From Chitinophagales bacterium (GTDB lineage Bacteria; Bacteroidota; Bacteroidia; Chitinophagales; Saprospiraceae): 64,000 nucleotides of DNA. The stretch lies in assembly GCA_017303875.1 (NCBI GenBank), contig JAFLBP010000011.1, positions 114,797-178,796 on the forward strand, given 5' to 3'. This document shows positions 7,392 through 16,759 of this stretch, one piece after another (positions within the stretch are counted from its first letter, which is position 1; every line of letters starts with the position of its first letter). The notes beneath the pieces are model-generated. The model was not told the DNA's origin and made no database searches. It was given only the letters and a program-made list of their open reading frames with translations. Both the position numbers and the translations under genes were made by a program.

Positions 7392-10300
7392 TTACTGCGG
7401 ATTGGGCAATTCGCCGCATTCAAACAATACCTGCTGCATAATATCGTGTTTTTGCAGCAAGAGGTTATGCTTGATGTCGTATTCCTCCCAACGGGCGTTG
7501 AAGCCGAGGTATTGGTTTTCGTAAAAATTGTTCCTGGTATTGAAGCCCAGCACCTTGTTGTACCAGCGGATGCGGCCTTTTCCGGACAATTCAATCAATG
7601 CGGGTTCCAGGAACTCGTCTTTGGGGTAGGAACGAAAAATGCCTTTAAGTTTGCGAATGATCTGAACCGCTATTTCCCGTTCGGGTAATCGGTTTTCAGA
7701 GGTAAATTCGCTTATTTCCCTGTAATATCGGTGTAATTCATCCTGAAAGCGGTTTTGGGCAATGCGCTCGCGCACTAATAATTTGGTGTAGCGACTGCGC
7801 AGGGTATTAAACAACTCCTCAATGGCATTAAGCGGGTTAAAACCGTGTACGTCGGGTATCTGGAAAGCAAGCCATTTTCCATCATTATTGATGTCTATCC
7901 AGGCAAATTTGCGCTCCTCGCTCAATTCCTCGTATACAAAATCGAGATAGCGCATTTTGGGATAAATGCGGTAGGCAAACATCGCTTCCAGCAACAAACG
8001 GATACAAGCGGCCCGTTCAGCTTCCCGCCTTGGGATAATTTTATCGTAATTGGGGCGGATATGTTGGTCGAAGTAGCGTTCAATGATCATGCCGCGCAGG
8101 TCGGCTTCGGTATAACGCTGGGTGAGCCGACTCAGTTGGGCCAACGCCTCCACGGCCGGGTAGCCCATCGCCACACTGTCGGCCACGCTTTCCAGCACTT
8201 CGGGGTTCATATGCAGCCAAAGCATCAGGCCTTCTCCGGCAAGCTCGCGAATGGAGGCGTCGATGAAGTCCTGCCCGCGCTCCGGATATGCTTTGTAGCA
8301 CACCATGCGCCGCTGCTGTATCTCGATCAGGGCCTTGCGGGCGTCGAGGGCATTGGGTCGGCGCACATCGTTGAATTGCAGGGCATGGCGAAGCGCCTGG
8401 TATTGTTGCTCGGTATCGTCGACGTAAAAATGGTATATGGTTTCCTTGATATTGGGCGCCACGCGCAACCAGCCTACTTTGCCACTGCGGTCGCGCAAGA
8501 TTTTTTCCACAATCTGAATCACCTGGAAGCCCTGTGCATTGGCTTCGGCGTGGGCACAAACTTCACCATTGGCATCCAGATCGAACCAGCGCAGGCCAAA
8601 AGCCTCGGAATCGGGGTGATTGACCAATTCCGGCAGCAGGATTTCGAGTATTAAACGCAGAAAAGACTGATCGTCTTCGTAGTCCTGATCGCCAAAAATC
8701 GTGTAACCCATCAGGCAGGATTGTACAAAGCGCATGAGCGACGCCCGCGGGTCGGTGACGGAGCGGTAGCGCTTTTGCTCTTGTCTGAGGTGGCCGAACA
8801 GGAAATGCCGCCCGCTTTTGAGGCGTAAAAGCAACTGGTGGCGCAATCGCTTGTACAGTTCCGGCGCCGGATAACCGGCCCTGACCAAAAATCCAAGCAA
8901 CTCCCCGATGTTTGTTTCTACTTCAAAAGTGGCATCGGAAACAAAAACAAAGTGATCGTCGCGTACTTCCACCTGTTTGATCCAGTGAAATTTTCCGCCG
9001 CCACAAAGTTCCAGCACCAGGGTTTCGAGAAAACTGCCATACGGCGCAACACTTCTGAACACCATTTCTGCGGCTTCCCGCAGGCGCTCCACATAGATCC
9101 GGTTGGCAGGAATTTCTTTTTCTCGTTCGCCGGTATCAATCAGATAATTATCGGGCAATTGATCGTAGTACCTGCAAAACGCTTCGCCCATATCGCAGGC
9201 GGTGGCCTCCAGGCTGTGCAGGGCTGTGGGCGTGGGGCATTTGCCAGCCTCCTGATATTCCCACAAACGGTTGGCATACAGCAGCAATTGATTAAACTGC
9301 GTTGGCCTGTCGTTTTCAGCGGCATTTCGGGCAATTTGCCCGGCCCCTTCGCGCTGCAACTGGGTCAGCAGCAGGTATTCGTACAGCTGCGCCGATTGCG
9401 GGTCGATCTGAACGCGTACGTTGTCTGCGTGCGCATGTGCCCGCCCGTATTGCTCCAGCGCATACGCATCAGCTGCGAGCAGCAGCTGCCGTCTGAACTC
9501 CGATTTTTGCTCATAAGAAAGCAGGCCTACTGTGTCGGAAAGTGCTGCTGCCCCGGGTGCAATGGGCAGGTTGAGGGTTTCGGGGATGTAAATTTCCCCG
9601 TTGGGGGTATAGATGGCGCTCAAAGCGGCATCGGAGCGGGTGGCGGACAAAAAGGTGTCGCGCCAATCCGGCTCTAATTCATTTTCCTGAATCTGGAACA
9701 GGGTATTTACCACGTCTTTGCGCAGAATTGCTGTTTTTTGCAGATACTCTGCCAGGCTGTTTTTTCCCAGCCGGCCGAGGCGCAGTGTTTCGTTGTAAAT
9801 GTCCTGATATTCGTAAATGTTCTTTTTCAGGGCGGCATCCCGGCTGATTTGGCGCAAATGCGTCAGGGCAATATGCAGGTTGGGGTATTGCAGGCGCAGG
9901 TATACGTGATCGCGGGCAAAAGTCCAGCTCAGGCTGAAATCCGAACGCGGGGCGCCGGCAGGCAAAAGTTTGGCGCTGCGTTCGGAGACCTGACGGATAT
10001 GCAGGGCCACGCGTTGAAGTTGCCGCTCGGTGTCGAAATGCGAGCCAAGGATGGGCTGTTGTGCATCTGGCAATACCGGAAAACGGGCAATGTCGGGCGG
10101 GATATGGGTATGGCGCACCGCTGCGACGAGGATTTTATACGCCGGTCGGCGTTCCCGTTCGCAGCGGCGCGCCAGTTCAAGTTCTATACTGGTTCGTTCA
10201 CTGAGGTAATCGGCAGAAAACAGGACGATAAATAAATCCGCCTGGCGAACCCAGTGCAGGCCTTCTGCGCTTTCCGACTGCTCTGGTATGGGCGTTTCCC

Positions 10301-10418
10301 GGTCGCATATTTTTATCTCCTGCGGATGGAATGCCGTTTTTAAATGTTGCTGCAAGGCCGTGGCGGTTGCCGCGTCTTTCGCATCGTAGGAGAGGTATAT
10401 GCAGCGGGGGCGCGACAT
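7392..10418 (-). CDS. TIR-domain protein with long repeat-containing C-terminus
   Basis: This 1008-residue protein has no signal peptide. Residues 5-145 form a TIR domain: IYLSYDAKDAATATALQQHLK, then ADLFIVLFSADYLSE followed by IELELARR, where Glu79 is the likely equivalent of the catalytic Glu of TIR NADases. Residues 150-440 are mostly helical. After that I see a degenerate motif of the form YP..xFL...L.EL....+.W about five times: near 459-479, 585-611, 711-734, 819-840 and 931-952. The last three copies are clearest. No known effector-sensor pairing is recognisable. Bacterial TIR proteins often serve in abortive phage defence or signalling, but that is inference here. The gene starts 5 bases after glnS ends, so it probably shares the glnS transcript. 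Confidence 0.8.
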   Translation of the reverse strand: MSRPRCIYLSYDAKDAATATALQQHLKTAFHPQEIKICDRETPIPEQSESAEGLHWVRQADLFIVLFSADYLSERTSIELELARRCERERRPAYKILVAAVRHTHIPPDIARFPVLPDAQQPILGSHFDTERQLQRVALHIRQVSERSAKLLPAGAPRSDFSLSWTFARDHVYLRLQYPNLHIALTHLRQISRDAALKKNIYEYQDIYNETLRLGRLGKNSLAEYLQKTAILRKDVVNTLFQIQENELEPDWRDTFLSATRSDAALSAIYTPNGEIYIPETLNLPIAPGAAALSDTVGLLSYEQKSEFRRQLLLAADAYALEQYGRAHAHADNVRVQIDPQSAQLYEYLLLTQLQREGAGQIARNAAENDRPTQFNQLLLYANRLWEYQEAGKCPTPTALHSLEATACDMGEAFCRYYDQLPDNYLIDTGEREKEIPANRIYVERLREAAEMVFRSVAPYGSFLETLVLELCGGGKFHWIKQVEVRDDHFVFVSDATFEVETNIGELLGFLVRAGYPAPELYKRLRHQLLLRLKSGRHFLFGHLRQEQKRYRSVTDPRASLMRFVQSCLMGYTIFGDQDYEDDQSFLRLILEILLPELVNHPDSEAFGLRWFDLDANGEVCAHAEANAQGFQVIQIVEKILRDRSGKVGWLRVAPNIKETIYHFYVDDTEQQYQALRHALQFNDVRRPNALDARKALIEIQQRRMVCYKAYPERGQDFIDASIRELAGEGLMLWLHMNPEVLESVADSVAMGYPAVEALAQLSRLTQRYTEADLRGMIIERYFDQHIRPNYDKIIPRREAERAACIRLLLEAMFAYRIYPKMRYLDFVYEELSEERKFAWIDINNDGKWLAFQIPDVHGFNPLNAIEELFNTLRSRYTKLLVRERIAQNRFQDELHRYYREISEFTSENRLPEREIAVQIIRKLKGIFRSYPKDEFLEPALIELSGKGRIRWYNKVLGFNTRNNFYENQYLGFNARWEEYDIKHNLLLQKHDIMQQVLFECGELPNPQ

Positions 10419-10423
10419 AAACG

Positions 10424-12103
10424 CTACGCTTTTTTGCTTACTTTAGCCCAGCTGTCTTTGAGCGTCACGGTGCGGTTGAACACTGGTTTTTCGGCTGTAC
10501 TGTCCGGATCCACGCAGAAATAACCCAATCGTGTGAACTGAAAGCGATCACCGGCGCTTACTTCGGCGAGTGCCGGTTCGATCAGGGCATTTTCAATGAC
10601 GCGCAGGGATTCTGGGTTGAGGCACTGTTTGAAATCCTCCTCAGCGGCCGGGTCTTCCACCGTAAACAGGCGATCGTAGAGGCGTACTGTTGCGGTTTTG
10701 GCGTGTTCGGCGGCGAGCCAGTGAATGACGCCTTGTACTTTTAATCCGGAAGTATCCTGTCCGGAGCGGCTTTCCGGGAAATAGGTGCAGTGTACGGCGG
10801 TGATGTTGCCGTCGGCATCTTTTTCCACGTTGTCGCAACGGATGATGTAGGCCGATTTAAGTCGTACCATTCCTCCGGGGTGGAGGCGGAAGTATTTGGG
10901 CGGCGGATTTTCCATAAAGTCCTCCTGCTCAATGAACAGTTCGCGGCCGAATGGCAATTTTCGGGTGCCGGTTTCCGGATTTTCCGGATTGTTTTCACTT
11001 TCTAACCACTCGGTTTGCCCTTCCGGATAATTGGTAATCACCACTTTGAGCGGGTCGAGTACGGCGAATCGGCGCAGGGCGATCTTGTTGAGATCTTCCC
11101 GGATACAGAATTCGAGCAACGACAGTTCAATCATATTTTCGCGTTTGGCAATACCGATGCGCTGCGCGAAATCGCGGAGGCTTTCGGGGGTATAGCCGCG
11201 GCGGCGCATACCGGAGATGGTGGGCATGCGCGGATCGTCCCAGCCGGAAACGAATTGTTCATTAACCAATTGCAGCAGTTTGCGCTTGCTCATCACCGTG
11301 TAGCTGAGGTTGAGTCGGGCAAACTCGTACTGATGCGAAGGGTAAATATCGAGGCTGTCGATATACCAGTCGTACAATTCGCGGTGCGGGATAAACTCCA
11401 GCGTACAGATGGAGTGTGTGATGTTTTCTATGCTGTCGCACTGTCCATGCGCCCAGTCGTACATCGGATAGATGCACCATTTGTCGCCGGTACGGTGGTG
11501 GTGTGCGTGTTTGATGCGGTACATGATGGGGTCGCGCATGTGCATATTGGGTGCGGCCATGTCGATTTTTGCCCGCAGGGTGCATTGTCCGTCTTTGAAT
11601 TCGCCGGCGCGCATACGTTCGAGCAGGGCGAGGTTTTCCTCTACGGAGGTATTGCGGTAGGGGCTGTCTTTGCCGGCTTCGGTGGGCGTGCCTTTCATTT
11701 CGGCGATTTGCTCCGGGGAAGAAAAGTCGACGTAGGCTTTGCCAGCTTTTACCAGTTTAAGGGCCCAGTCGTAGAGCTGTTCAAAGTAATCGGATGCGTA
11801 GTAGATATTGGCGGGCTGAAAACCTAACCATTGAACATCGGCCAGGATGCTGTCGACGTATTCAGTTTCTTCCGTAACGGGGTTGGTGTCGTCGTATCGG
11901 AGGTTGGTGTAGCCCTTGTATTTCTGTGCCAGACCGAAATTCAGGCAAATGCTTTTGGCATGACCAATGTGCAGGTAGCCATTGGGTTCGGGTGGGAAGC
12001 GGGTAACGATATTTTGGTATTTGCCCGCTGCCAGATCGGCCTCGATGATCTCTTCAATAAAATTCAGGGATGGGCTTGAAGGCGTATTTTTTTCCGTGCT
12101 CAT
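10424..12103 (-). CDS. glnS: Glutaminyl-tRNA synthetase
   Basis: GlnS charges tRNA-Gln with glutamine in the cytosol. The 559-residue protein shows the class I signature [17 protein letters not shown] (HIGH), the YDDTNP block, and the second class I motif [29 protein letters not shown] separates it from GltX. The C-terminal anticodon-binding beta-barrels end at [13 protein letters not shown]. The ATG at 12103 (MSTEKN) is chosen because 11 extra residues from an ATG at 12136 look unrelated to the family. The TIR gene follows after 5 bases. Confidence 0.95.
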   Translation of the reverse strand: MSTEKNTPSSPSLNFIEEIIEADLAAGKYQNIVTRFPPEPNGYLHIGHAKSICLNFGLAQKYKGYTNLRYDDTNPVTEETEYVDSILADVQWLGFQPANIYYASDYFEQLYDWALKLVKAGKAYVDFSSPEQIAEMKGTPTEAGKDSPYRNTSVEENLALLERMRAGEFKDGQCTLRAKIDMAAPNMHMRDPIMYRIKHAHHHRTGDKWCIYPMYDWAHGQCDSIENITHSICTLEFIPHRELYDWYIDSLDIYPSHQYEFARLNLSYTVMSKRKLLQLVNEQFVSGWDDPRMPTISGMRRRGYTPESLRDFAQRIGIAKRENMIELSLLEFCIREDLNKIALRRFAVLDPLKVVITNYPEGQTEWLESENNPENPETGTRKLPFGRELFIEQEDFMENPPPKYFRLHPGGMVRLKSAYIIRCDNVEKDADGNITAVHCTYFPESRSGQDTSGLKVQGVIHWLAAEHAKTATVRLYDRLFTVEDPAAEEDFKQCLNPESLRVIENALIEPALAEVSAGDRFQFTRLGYFCVDPDSTAEKPVFNRTVTLKDSWAKVSKKA

Positions 12104-12394
12104 ATATTTGGGAAATCGTTGTTGTAAATGCTGCATTTACGCAGGCTGCAAAGAAACGCACTTTAAAGCAAACCAACTGAATTTCAAAAAAGTTTCCCTT
12201 GTGTTTACCATAAATCTATGAAAAAAACAAAGTATTGGCAAAGGGCATAAGCCTTGGTCAAGGGATTTTTTAAGCCCACAGGCAGCAATTTCATGCATTG
12301 CAGGCTCTTGCGGAAAGCCTGGGGAAAAAAACACCTGTTCGGGAAAGCCGTACAGGCGCCGAGCCGGGTTTCGCCTATACAATCGTACTAAACA
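12104..12394. other. Intergenic region without a convincing gene
   Basis: About 290 bases separate glnS from the terminator of the next gene. A 92-codon reverse frame exists here but has low-complexity, unlikely composition and no ribosome-binding site. The region probably holds the glnS promoter, though I find no good TAnnTTTG box. Confidence 0.5.
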
Positions 12395-12426
12395 CAAAAA
12401 GCGGGGGCGCTCCACGGAGCGCCCCT
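12395..12426 (-). terminator. Rho-independent terminator
   Basis: A perfect 10-bp GC-rich stem (12404-12413 with 12416-12425) with a 2-base turn is followed on the reverse strand by a T run. It lies just after the stop of the YwqK-like gene. Confidence 0.85.
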
Positions 12427-12433
12427 ACTGTTT

Positions 12434-12889
12434 TTATCGCTTGATCATTTCTTTGCTCACCCGAATCAGGCTGTCCTGCTGGTAATGCGCCTCAAAAAGC
12501 AGGCTGCCGTCGGGCGCCCATTTTTGTAGCGCCCCTGTTTTTTTGTGATTGACAAAACTGACGGTAAACTGAATGGCGCCGTTTTCGTACCAGATCGTAT
12601 CGCCGCCGTTTTTCTGGCCTCTGGTGTAATACTGTACCTCTTTGAGGGTGCCATTTTCATAAAAAATCTGGCTGCGTCCGTCTTCTTTATCATCAACAAA
12701 ATTACGCAGGGTCATGAGCTGACCGCCAGGATAATAATCTTTCAGTTCTCCCTGTTTCAGGCCTTTGACGGTGGTGTAATGTTTGGAAATCACGCCATTT
12801 TCATAGCGTTCAAATCGCTCGCTGACTTCCGGCTCATTGTTGCAACTGACGATGAAAATCGCAAAGAGTACGAATGAAATGGGTCGCAT
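12434..12889 (-). CDS. YwqK-like (MORN-variant repeat) lipoprotein
   Basis: This 151-residue protein has a lipoprotein signal (LFAIFIVSC, Cys at 16). It then carries four or five copies of a short repeat resembling the YwqK/MORN variant: ERYENGVISKHYTT, DYYPGGQLMTLRNF, IFYENGTLKEVQYY, IWYENGAIQFTVSF and KWAPDGSLLFEAHY. The family is often labelled antitoxin by homology to Bacillus YwqK, but no toxin is adjacent here and the lipoprotein location argues for an envelope role. A terminator follows immediately. Confidence 0.8.
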   Translation of the reverse strand: MRPISFVLFAIFIVSCNNEPEVSERFERYENGVISKHYTTVKGLKQGELKDYYPGGQLMTLRNFVDDKEDGRSQIFYENGTLKEVQYYTRGQKNGGDTIWYENGAIQFTVSFVNHKKTGALQKWAPDGSLLFEAHYQQDSLIRVSKEMIKR

Positions 12890-12937
12890 GGTGCTTGTTT
12901 TAAGCGCCCGTTTACGCTTTTACGGGCTAATGTTAAA

Positions 12938-12971
12938 TAAAAAGGTCGGCACAGCCAAAGGCTGCGCCGAC
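12938..12971 (-). terminator. Rho-independent terminator
   Basis: A 12-bp stem with one mismatch (12945-12956 with 12960-12971) and a 3-base loop is followed on the reverse strand by a T run at 12940-12944. It lies 40 bases after the stop of the haloperoxidase-like gene. Confidence 0.8.
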
Positions 12972-13010
12972 AAATGGATAGTGTATTCAACAATTAAAAA
13001 AGGTCGGAAA

Positions 13011-14393
13011 TTACTTTTTCCAGGGCAGGTTGTTCACTTTGCGGCCGATGGCGTAGCCGTAGCGCACACCTTCCGTGCAGTCCATGCGGTAGTGTACGCC
13101 CAGCGGCACGCGCGACCAGGCATTTTCTTCCGCCATTTCATAAAAACTGCTGAAAAAACGCGGTTTGCCTTCAAATTCGGTGCGGTTTTCATGGCAACGA
13201 TCGGCCATGGCATAATCGTAACCAAAAATACTCGAAAGGGCTTCCGCGCCGGCAGCACCCATAGTGGAGTGGCCGGAAGGATAAGCCGGGAAAGAGGGCG
13301 TTACGCCTTCTTCGCCGGTGAGCGGATTGTACAACGCCGGTTTCCAGTTGGGGTCGATCACGCGGTTGATGTAAGATTGCGGACGCTCCACATTGTAGTG
13401 GTATTTGGAATTCCAGCAACCTACCGATGCGTCGTTCAACGCCAGACCAACTTTCACATTCATGAACAAAGCGGTTTCAAGATCGCTGTTTTCGGCAATC
13501 AGTACCTGGTTGCCGATAGCCAACCAGCGCGGGCCGGGGCTGAAAGTGAGGTTCAGCAGGTCATCGCTCCAGAATTCGCCAACCCATTCGCCTTCATAGG
13601 AGAGGGTAGGGGTGTTCTGGGAGTATACTTCAAGGGCCTGTGCATACAGTGCAGAAGTGTTGGAAGTGCTGTACGCCAGCGGCGGGCGACAAAGCTTTTC
13701 GTTTTCGTTGATGGCGAAGGTACGCGCACCGCCCCAAACACCACCCATAGGGCGGCCGGGACCGGGGAATGTGGGGCGCCAGTCGCCTTCTTTCTGATAT
13801 TCAGCCTGCCAGTCGTAGCCCTGGAAAGGGTCGAGGTAGTGGTTGTGGCCAACCTGGTCAGACACAGAATATGCCCAAATAGCTTCTGCTACTTCGCGGC
13901 CGTGGTTGATGGAGCGATCCACGATGGCATCACTCACCTGAGCGCGGGCATTGTCGAGATGGAAGTTTTCAAGCGCCTGCATTTTTTGCTTCAGATCGCT
14001 GGATGCGTTCGGGAAAAAGCGGGGCATGAGTGCAGCGTAAGACGCATTGACAACCGTAGGCCAGTGGTAAATTTCATTTTCATTGACTTCCGGGATGTTG
14101 AGGTTGTACAAATTGGCAATGGAGTTGTACTCCGGCATGCCGGCGATGCAGGCTTCGTAGGCAGAAAGGCCCATGTAGGCCAATGCGCGGGGGGCTGGCC
14201 CGGGGCGGTAGCCGGCTGCATAGCGTTCTACTTCAAGGAACAACTCATTCCAGTCGTAGGCAACCTTATGATTAAAGCTTTTAACCAAGCTGCTGTCGCT
14301 GCCATTGTTTTGGTCTGTATCGCGGCAGGAGGGCAACCACAAAGCTGCCAGAAGGAAGAAAAATGCAAATGGGACACGTAGTAGTTTACGCAT
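13011..14393 (-). CDS. Vanadium-dependent haloperoxidase-like lipoprotein (copy 1)
   Basis: This 460-residue lipoprotein (signal ending LAALWLPSC, Cys23) belongs to the PAP2/vanadium haloperoxidase superfamily. All vanadate or phosphate-binding motifs are present: K330-x6-R337-P338 (KYHYNVERP), PSGH at 372-375, and SR-x5-H-x3-D at 427-438 (SRVPLGVHYRMD). The length and all-helical pattern fit bacterial VCPO-like proteins rather than small PAP2 phosphatases. Halide oxidation and acid phosphatase activity cannot be told apart from sequence. A paralogue lies at 16760-18133, with a two-component system between. The ATG at 14393 is chosen because it starts a clean lipoprotein signal; an ATG at 14465 would add 24 unneeded residues. 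Confidence 0.85.
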   Translation of the reverse strand: MRKLLRVPFAFFFLLAALWLPSCRDTDQNNGSDSSLVKSFNHKVAYDWNELFLEVERYAAGYRPGPAPRALAYMGLSAYEACIAGMPEYNSIANLYNLNIPEVNENEIYHWPTVVNASYAALMPRFFPNASSDLKQKMQALENFHLDNARAQVSDAIVDRSINHGREVAEAIWAYSVSDQVGHNHYLDPFQGYDWQAEYQKEGDWRPTFPGPGRPMGGVWGGARTFAINENEKLCRPPLAYSTSNTSALYAQALEVYSQNTPTLSYEGEWVGEFWSDDLLNLTFSPGPRWLAIGNQVLIAENSDLETALFMNVKVGLALNDASVGCWNSKYHYNVERPQSYINRVIDPNWKPALYNPLTGEEGVTPSFPAYPSGHSTMGAAGAEALSSIFGYDYAMADRCHENRTEFEGKPRFFSSFYEMAEENAWSRVPLGVHYRMDCTEGVRYGYAIGRKVNNLPWKK

Positions 14394-14646
14394 TTGTTGA
14401 ACTTTTAATTTGGAAAACAGGTGATTAATTTGAAAAGCGATGCAAAGGAGCAGTGTTTTTATCATTTTGAAAATATATTCTCCTTAAAATATTATTAAAA
14501 TGCTCAAACATGATAGTATTGCTATTATATGAAATTTGCCTGATATAAAAATGGCCCGTAATTTGTTACAGGTTATTTACGCCTGAAAACAAGTCATAGT
14601 TGCTCGTGCACTAAACAAACGATAAACCCACTTAATCCGATCAAAT

Positions 14647-15342
14647 ATGAAAATTCTACTCGTAGAAGATGAGCCTAAACTCCTGTACAGCATCAGCAAG
14701 GGGCTGCGTGAAAATGCATTTCAGGTAGATACGGCATCCAACGGCCTTGAAGCCGGGCGTATGACGGAAAACTCCGAATACGCGGTGATTGTATCGGATG
14801 TGATGATGCCCGACCAGACCGGACTGGAGTTTCTCCGCGAGTTGCGCGCCAAAGGCAACTATACACCGGTAATTCTGTTAACAGCCATGAGTCAGACCGA
14901 CGATAAAGCCCAGGGCTTTGATGCCGGCGCCGATGATTACCTGACCAAACCTTTTGAATTTCGGGAACTACTCATGCGCATACGCGCGCTGGCCCGCCGC
15001 CCGGTGATGAGTTATCAGGCTGCCGGCCTGTTGCGCTGGAAAGCAATTGAGCTGAATATTGAAACCCGGGAACTGCTTCGGGAGGGCAAAAAAATACTGC
15101 TCACGCCCCGCGAATCGGCGCTGATGGAATACCTCATGCGCAATCCCGGACGCATCATTTCCAAGACGGAAATTATGGAAAAAGTATGGAACCTCCATTT
15201 TGACACCGGCACCAATGTGATAGAGGTATACGTCAATTTCCTGCGCAGAAAAGTGGATAAGGGATTTGAAAAAAAGATCATCCACACGCAGTTTAAAACC
15301 GGATACATTTTACAGGAAGAGGCTTCTTTGCCGCTCGCATAA
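14647..15342 (+). CDS. OmpR-family response regulator
   Basis: This 231-residue response regulator has a receiver domain with the acidic pair in LVEDEP, the phosphoacceptor Asp51 (VVSDVMMPD-type block), Thr79 and Lys101 (LTKPF). A winged-helix DNA-binding domain follows from about residue 125 (LTPRESALMEYLMRNPG, then NVIEVYVNFLRRKVDKGF). It lies 14 bases upstream of its cognate kinase. Regulators of this subtype often respond to metals or envelope stress. The flanking haloperoxidase-like genes are the obvious candidate targets, by position only. Confidence 0.95.
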   Translation: MKILLVEDEPKLLYSISKGLRENAFQVDTASNGLEAGRMTENSEYAVIVSDVMMPDQTGLEFLRELRAKGNYTPVILLTAMSQTDDKAQGFDAGADDYLTKPFEFRELLMRIRALARRPVMSYQAAGLLRWKAIELNIETRELLREGKKILLTPRESALMEYLMRNPGRIISKTEIMEKVWNLHFDTGTNVIEVYVNFLRRKVDKGFEKKIIHTQFKTGYILQEEASLPLA

Positions 15343-15356
15343 ACGAATCAACTGCC

Positions 15357-16724
15357 ATGCAGATCAGAACCAAACTTACCCTTCAGTTTATCCTGCTGGT
15401 TGCCGGCATCCTGCTGTTGTCGCTTTGCTTTATTTATTACAAGTTTAGCGACATGGTAGAAGGTGATTTTTACAACAGCCTGCGCTCCAAGGCGCTGATG
15501 ACGGCGGAAATGGTGTTGCACGACGAAACCACGCTGAAACCCATTTCAGCTGCTACTCCTGACCTCGAAAACGGCCTGCCTTTCAAGGACAATATTGTTA
15601 TTTACAACGAAAATTTTCAAAAAGTCTTTGCATTCAACCCCGCACATGATCCGCTTGAAGCAGACCGGCTCCGGGATTTGCTGTATGAGCAGGAATATCG
15701 GAGTCGTTGTGGTGAAACCTTTGTAATGGGCGTGACCCATCAGGCGCGCAGCGGCGCCAAATATATCATTGTTGCTGAATCAAAATTTGATCCCACAGAA
15801 TTGGTCAGCCTGCGCAATATCCTGATTGTCACGTTTTTATTAGGTGTGGGCATTGTGGCGCTTGGTGGTTGGCTGTATGCCGGCCGTGCCATGGATCCGG
15901 TTGCCAGAATTATCAATCAGGTTGACCGGATTTTGCCGAGCGACCTGAGTGCGCGCCTGGAAGCGACCAATAATCGCGACGAAATTTCCCGCCTGATTGT
16001 GACTTTTAACCGGCTGCTCGACCGTATTCAGTTTGCTTTCCGGATGCAGAAGAGCTTCATTTCCAATGTGTCGCACGAGCTGAAAAATCCTTTGTCGGTG
16101 GTAATCTCTCAGTTAGAAATCGCCATGGATCGGGAGCGGAGTCCGGAAGAATACCGCGAAACCCTTCAATCGGTGCTGGAAGACACGCGGGAGTTGAATA
16201 ATATTGCGGATAAATTGCTTCAGCTGGCGCGTTTGCATTCAGAAGGCAATCAGATTAATTTTGAGCAGGTTCGCCTGGATGAAACCATGTTACAGACCCG
16301 CTCGGCCCTGCTGCGCATGCACCCGGAATATCAGATTTCCTTTGATCTGATCGGAGCGCCGGAAACCGAAGAAGAATTGTGTGTGCAGGCCAACGAGCCT
16401 TTGTTGCGCGCTGCGCTGCTCAACCTGATGGAAAACGGCTGCAAGTTTTCGCCGGATCATCGGGTGGATGTAAAAATCTATTTTGATGAAGGCGGGCATC
16501 ATAAAGTTGAAATCCGGGATCACGGGCCGGGTATTCCGGCGAAGGATCTTCAGCAGATTTTTCAACCCTTTTACAGGGGCGCACAGAATGTAAAAGTGCG
16601 CGGTTCGGGTATCGGCTTGTCTTTGGTCGACAGTATTCTCAAGGTGCATCGCGTTGCCCTTGATGTGCGTTCCAAAGAAGGAGAAGGCACCGTTTTTTCG
16701 CTGAGTTTTCCAAGCGCCGCCTGA
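15357..16724 (+). CDS. Membrane sensor histidine kinase
   Basis: This 455-residue kinase has helices at about residues 8-28 and 153-175 that enclose a periplasmic sensor of about 125 residues, then HAMP (about 176-228), HisKA with His240 (SHELKNPLSVV), and an ATPase domain. The ATPase domain shows the N box (NLMENGCKFSP), the G1 box (DHGPGIP) and GSGIGLSLV. It should phosphorylate the response regulator immediately upstream. The sensor domain resembles no family I can name. Confidence 0.94.
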   Translation: MQIRTKLTLQFILLVAGILLLSLCFIYYKFSDMVEGDFYNSLRSKALMTAEMVLHDETTLKPISAATPDLENGLPFKDNIVIYNENFQKVFAFNPAHDPLEADRLRDLLYEQEYRSRCGETFVMGVTHQARSGAKYIIVAESKFDPTELVSLRNILIVTFLLGVGIVALGGWLYAGRAMDPVARIINQVDRILPSDLSARLEATNNRDEISRLIVTFNRLLDRIQFAFRMQKSFISNVSHELKNPLSVVISQLEIAMDRERSPEEYRETLQSVLEDTRELNNIADKLLQLARLHSEGNQINFEQVRLDETMLQTRSALLRMHPEYQISFDLIGAPETEEELCVQANEPLLRAALLNLMENGCKFSPDHRVDVKIYFDEGGHHKVEIRDHGPGIPAKDLQQIFQPFYRGAQNVKVRGSGIGLSLVDSILKVHRVALDVRSKEGEGTVFSLSFPSAA

Positions 16725-16759
16725 AAATTTAAAAACAGCACCATAAACCTAAGCTTTCC

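Noticed and set aside
12137..12415. 92-codon reverse-strand frame upstream of glnS
   Set aside because: It contains the terminator of the adjacent gene, has no ribosome-binding site and unlikely composition.
12837..14381. Long plus-strand open frame of 514 codons
   Set aside because: It is antisense to the YwqK-like and haloperoxidase-like genes, has no recognisable motif or start signal, and reflects the codon composition of the real gene.
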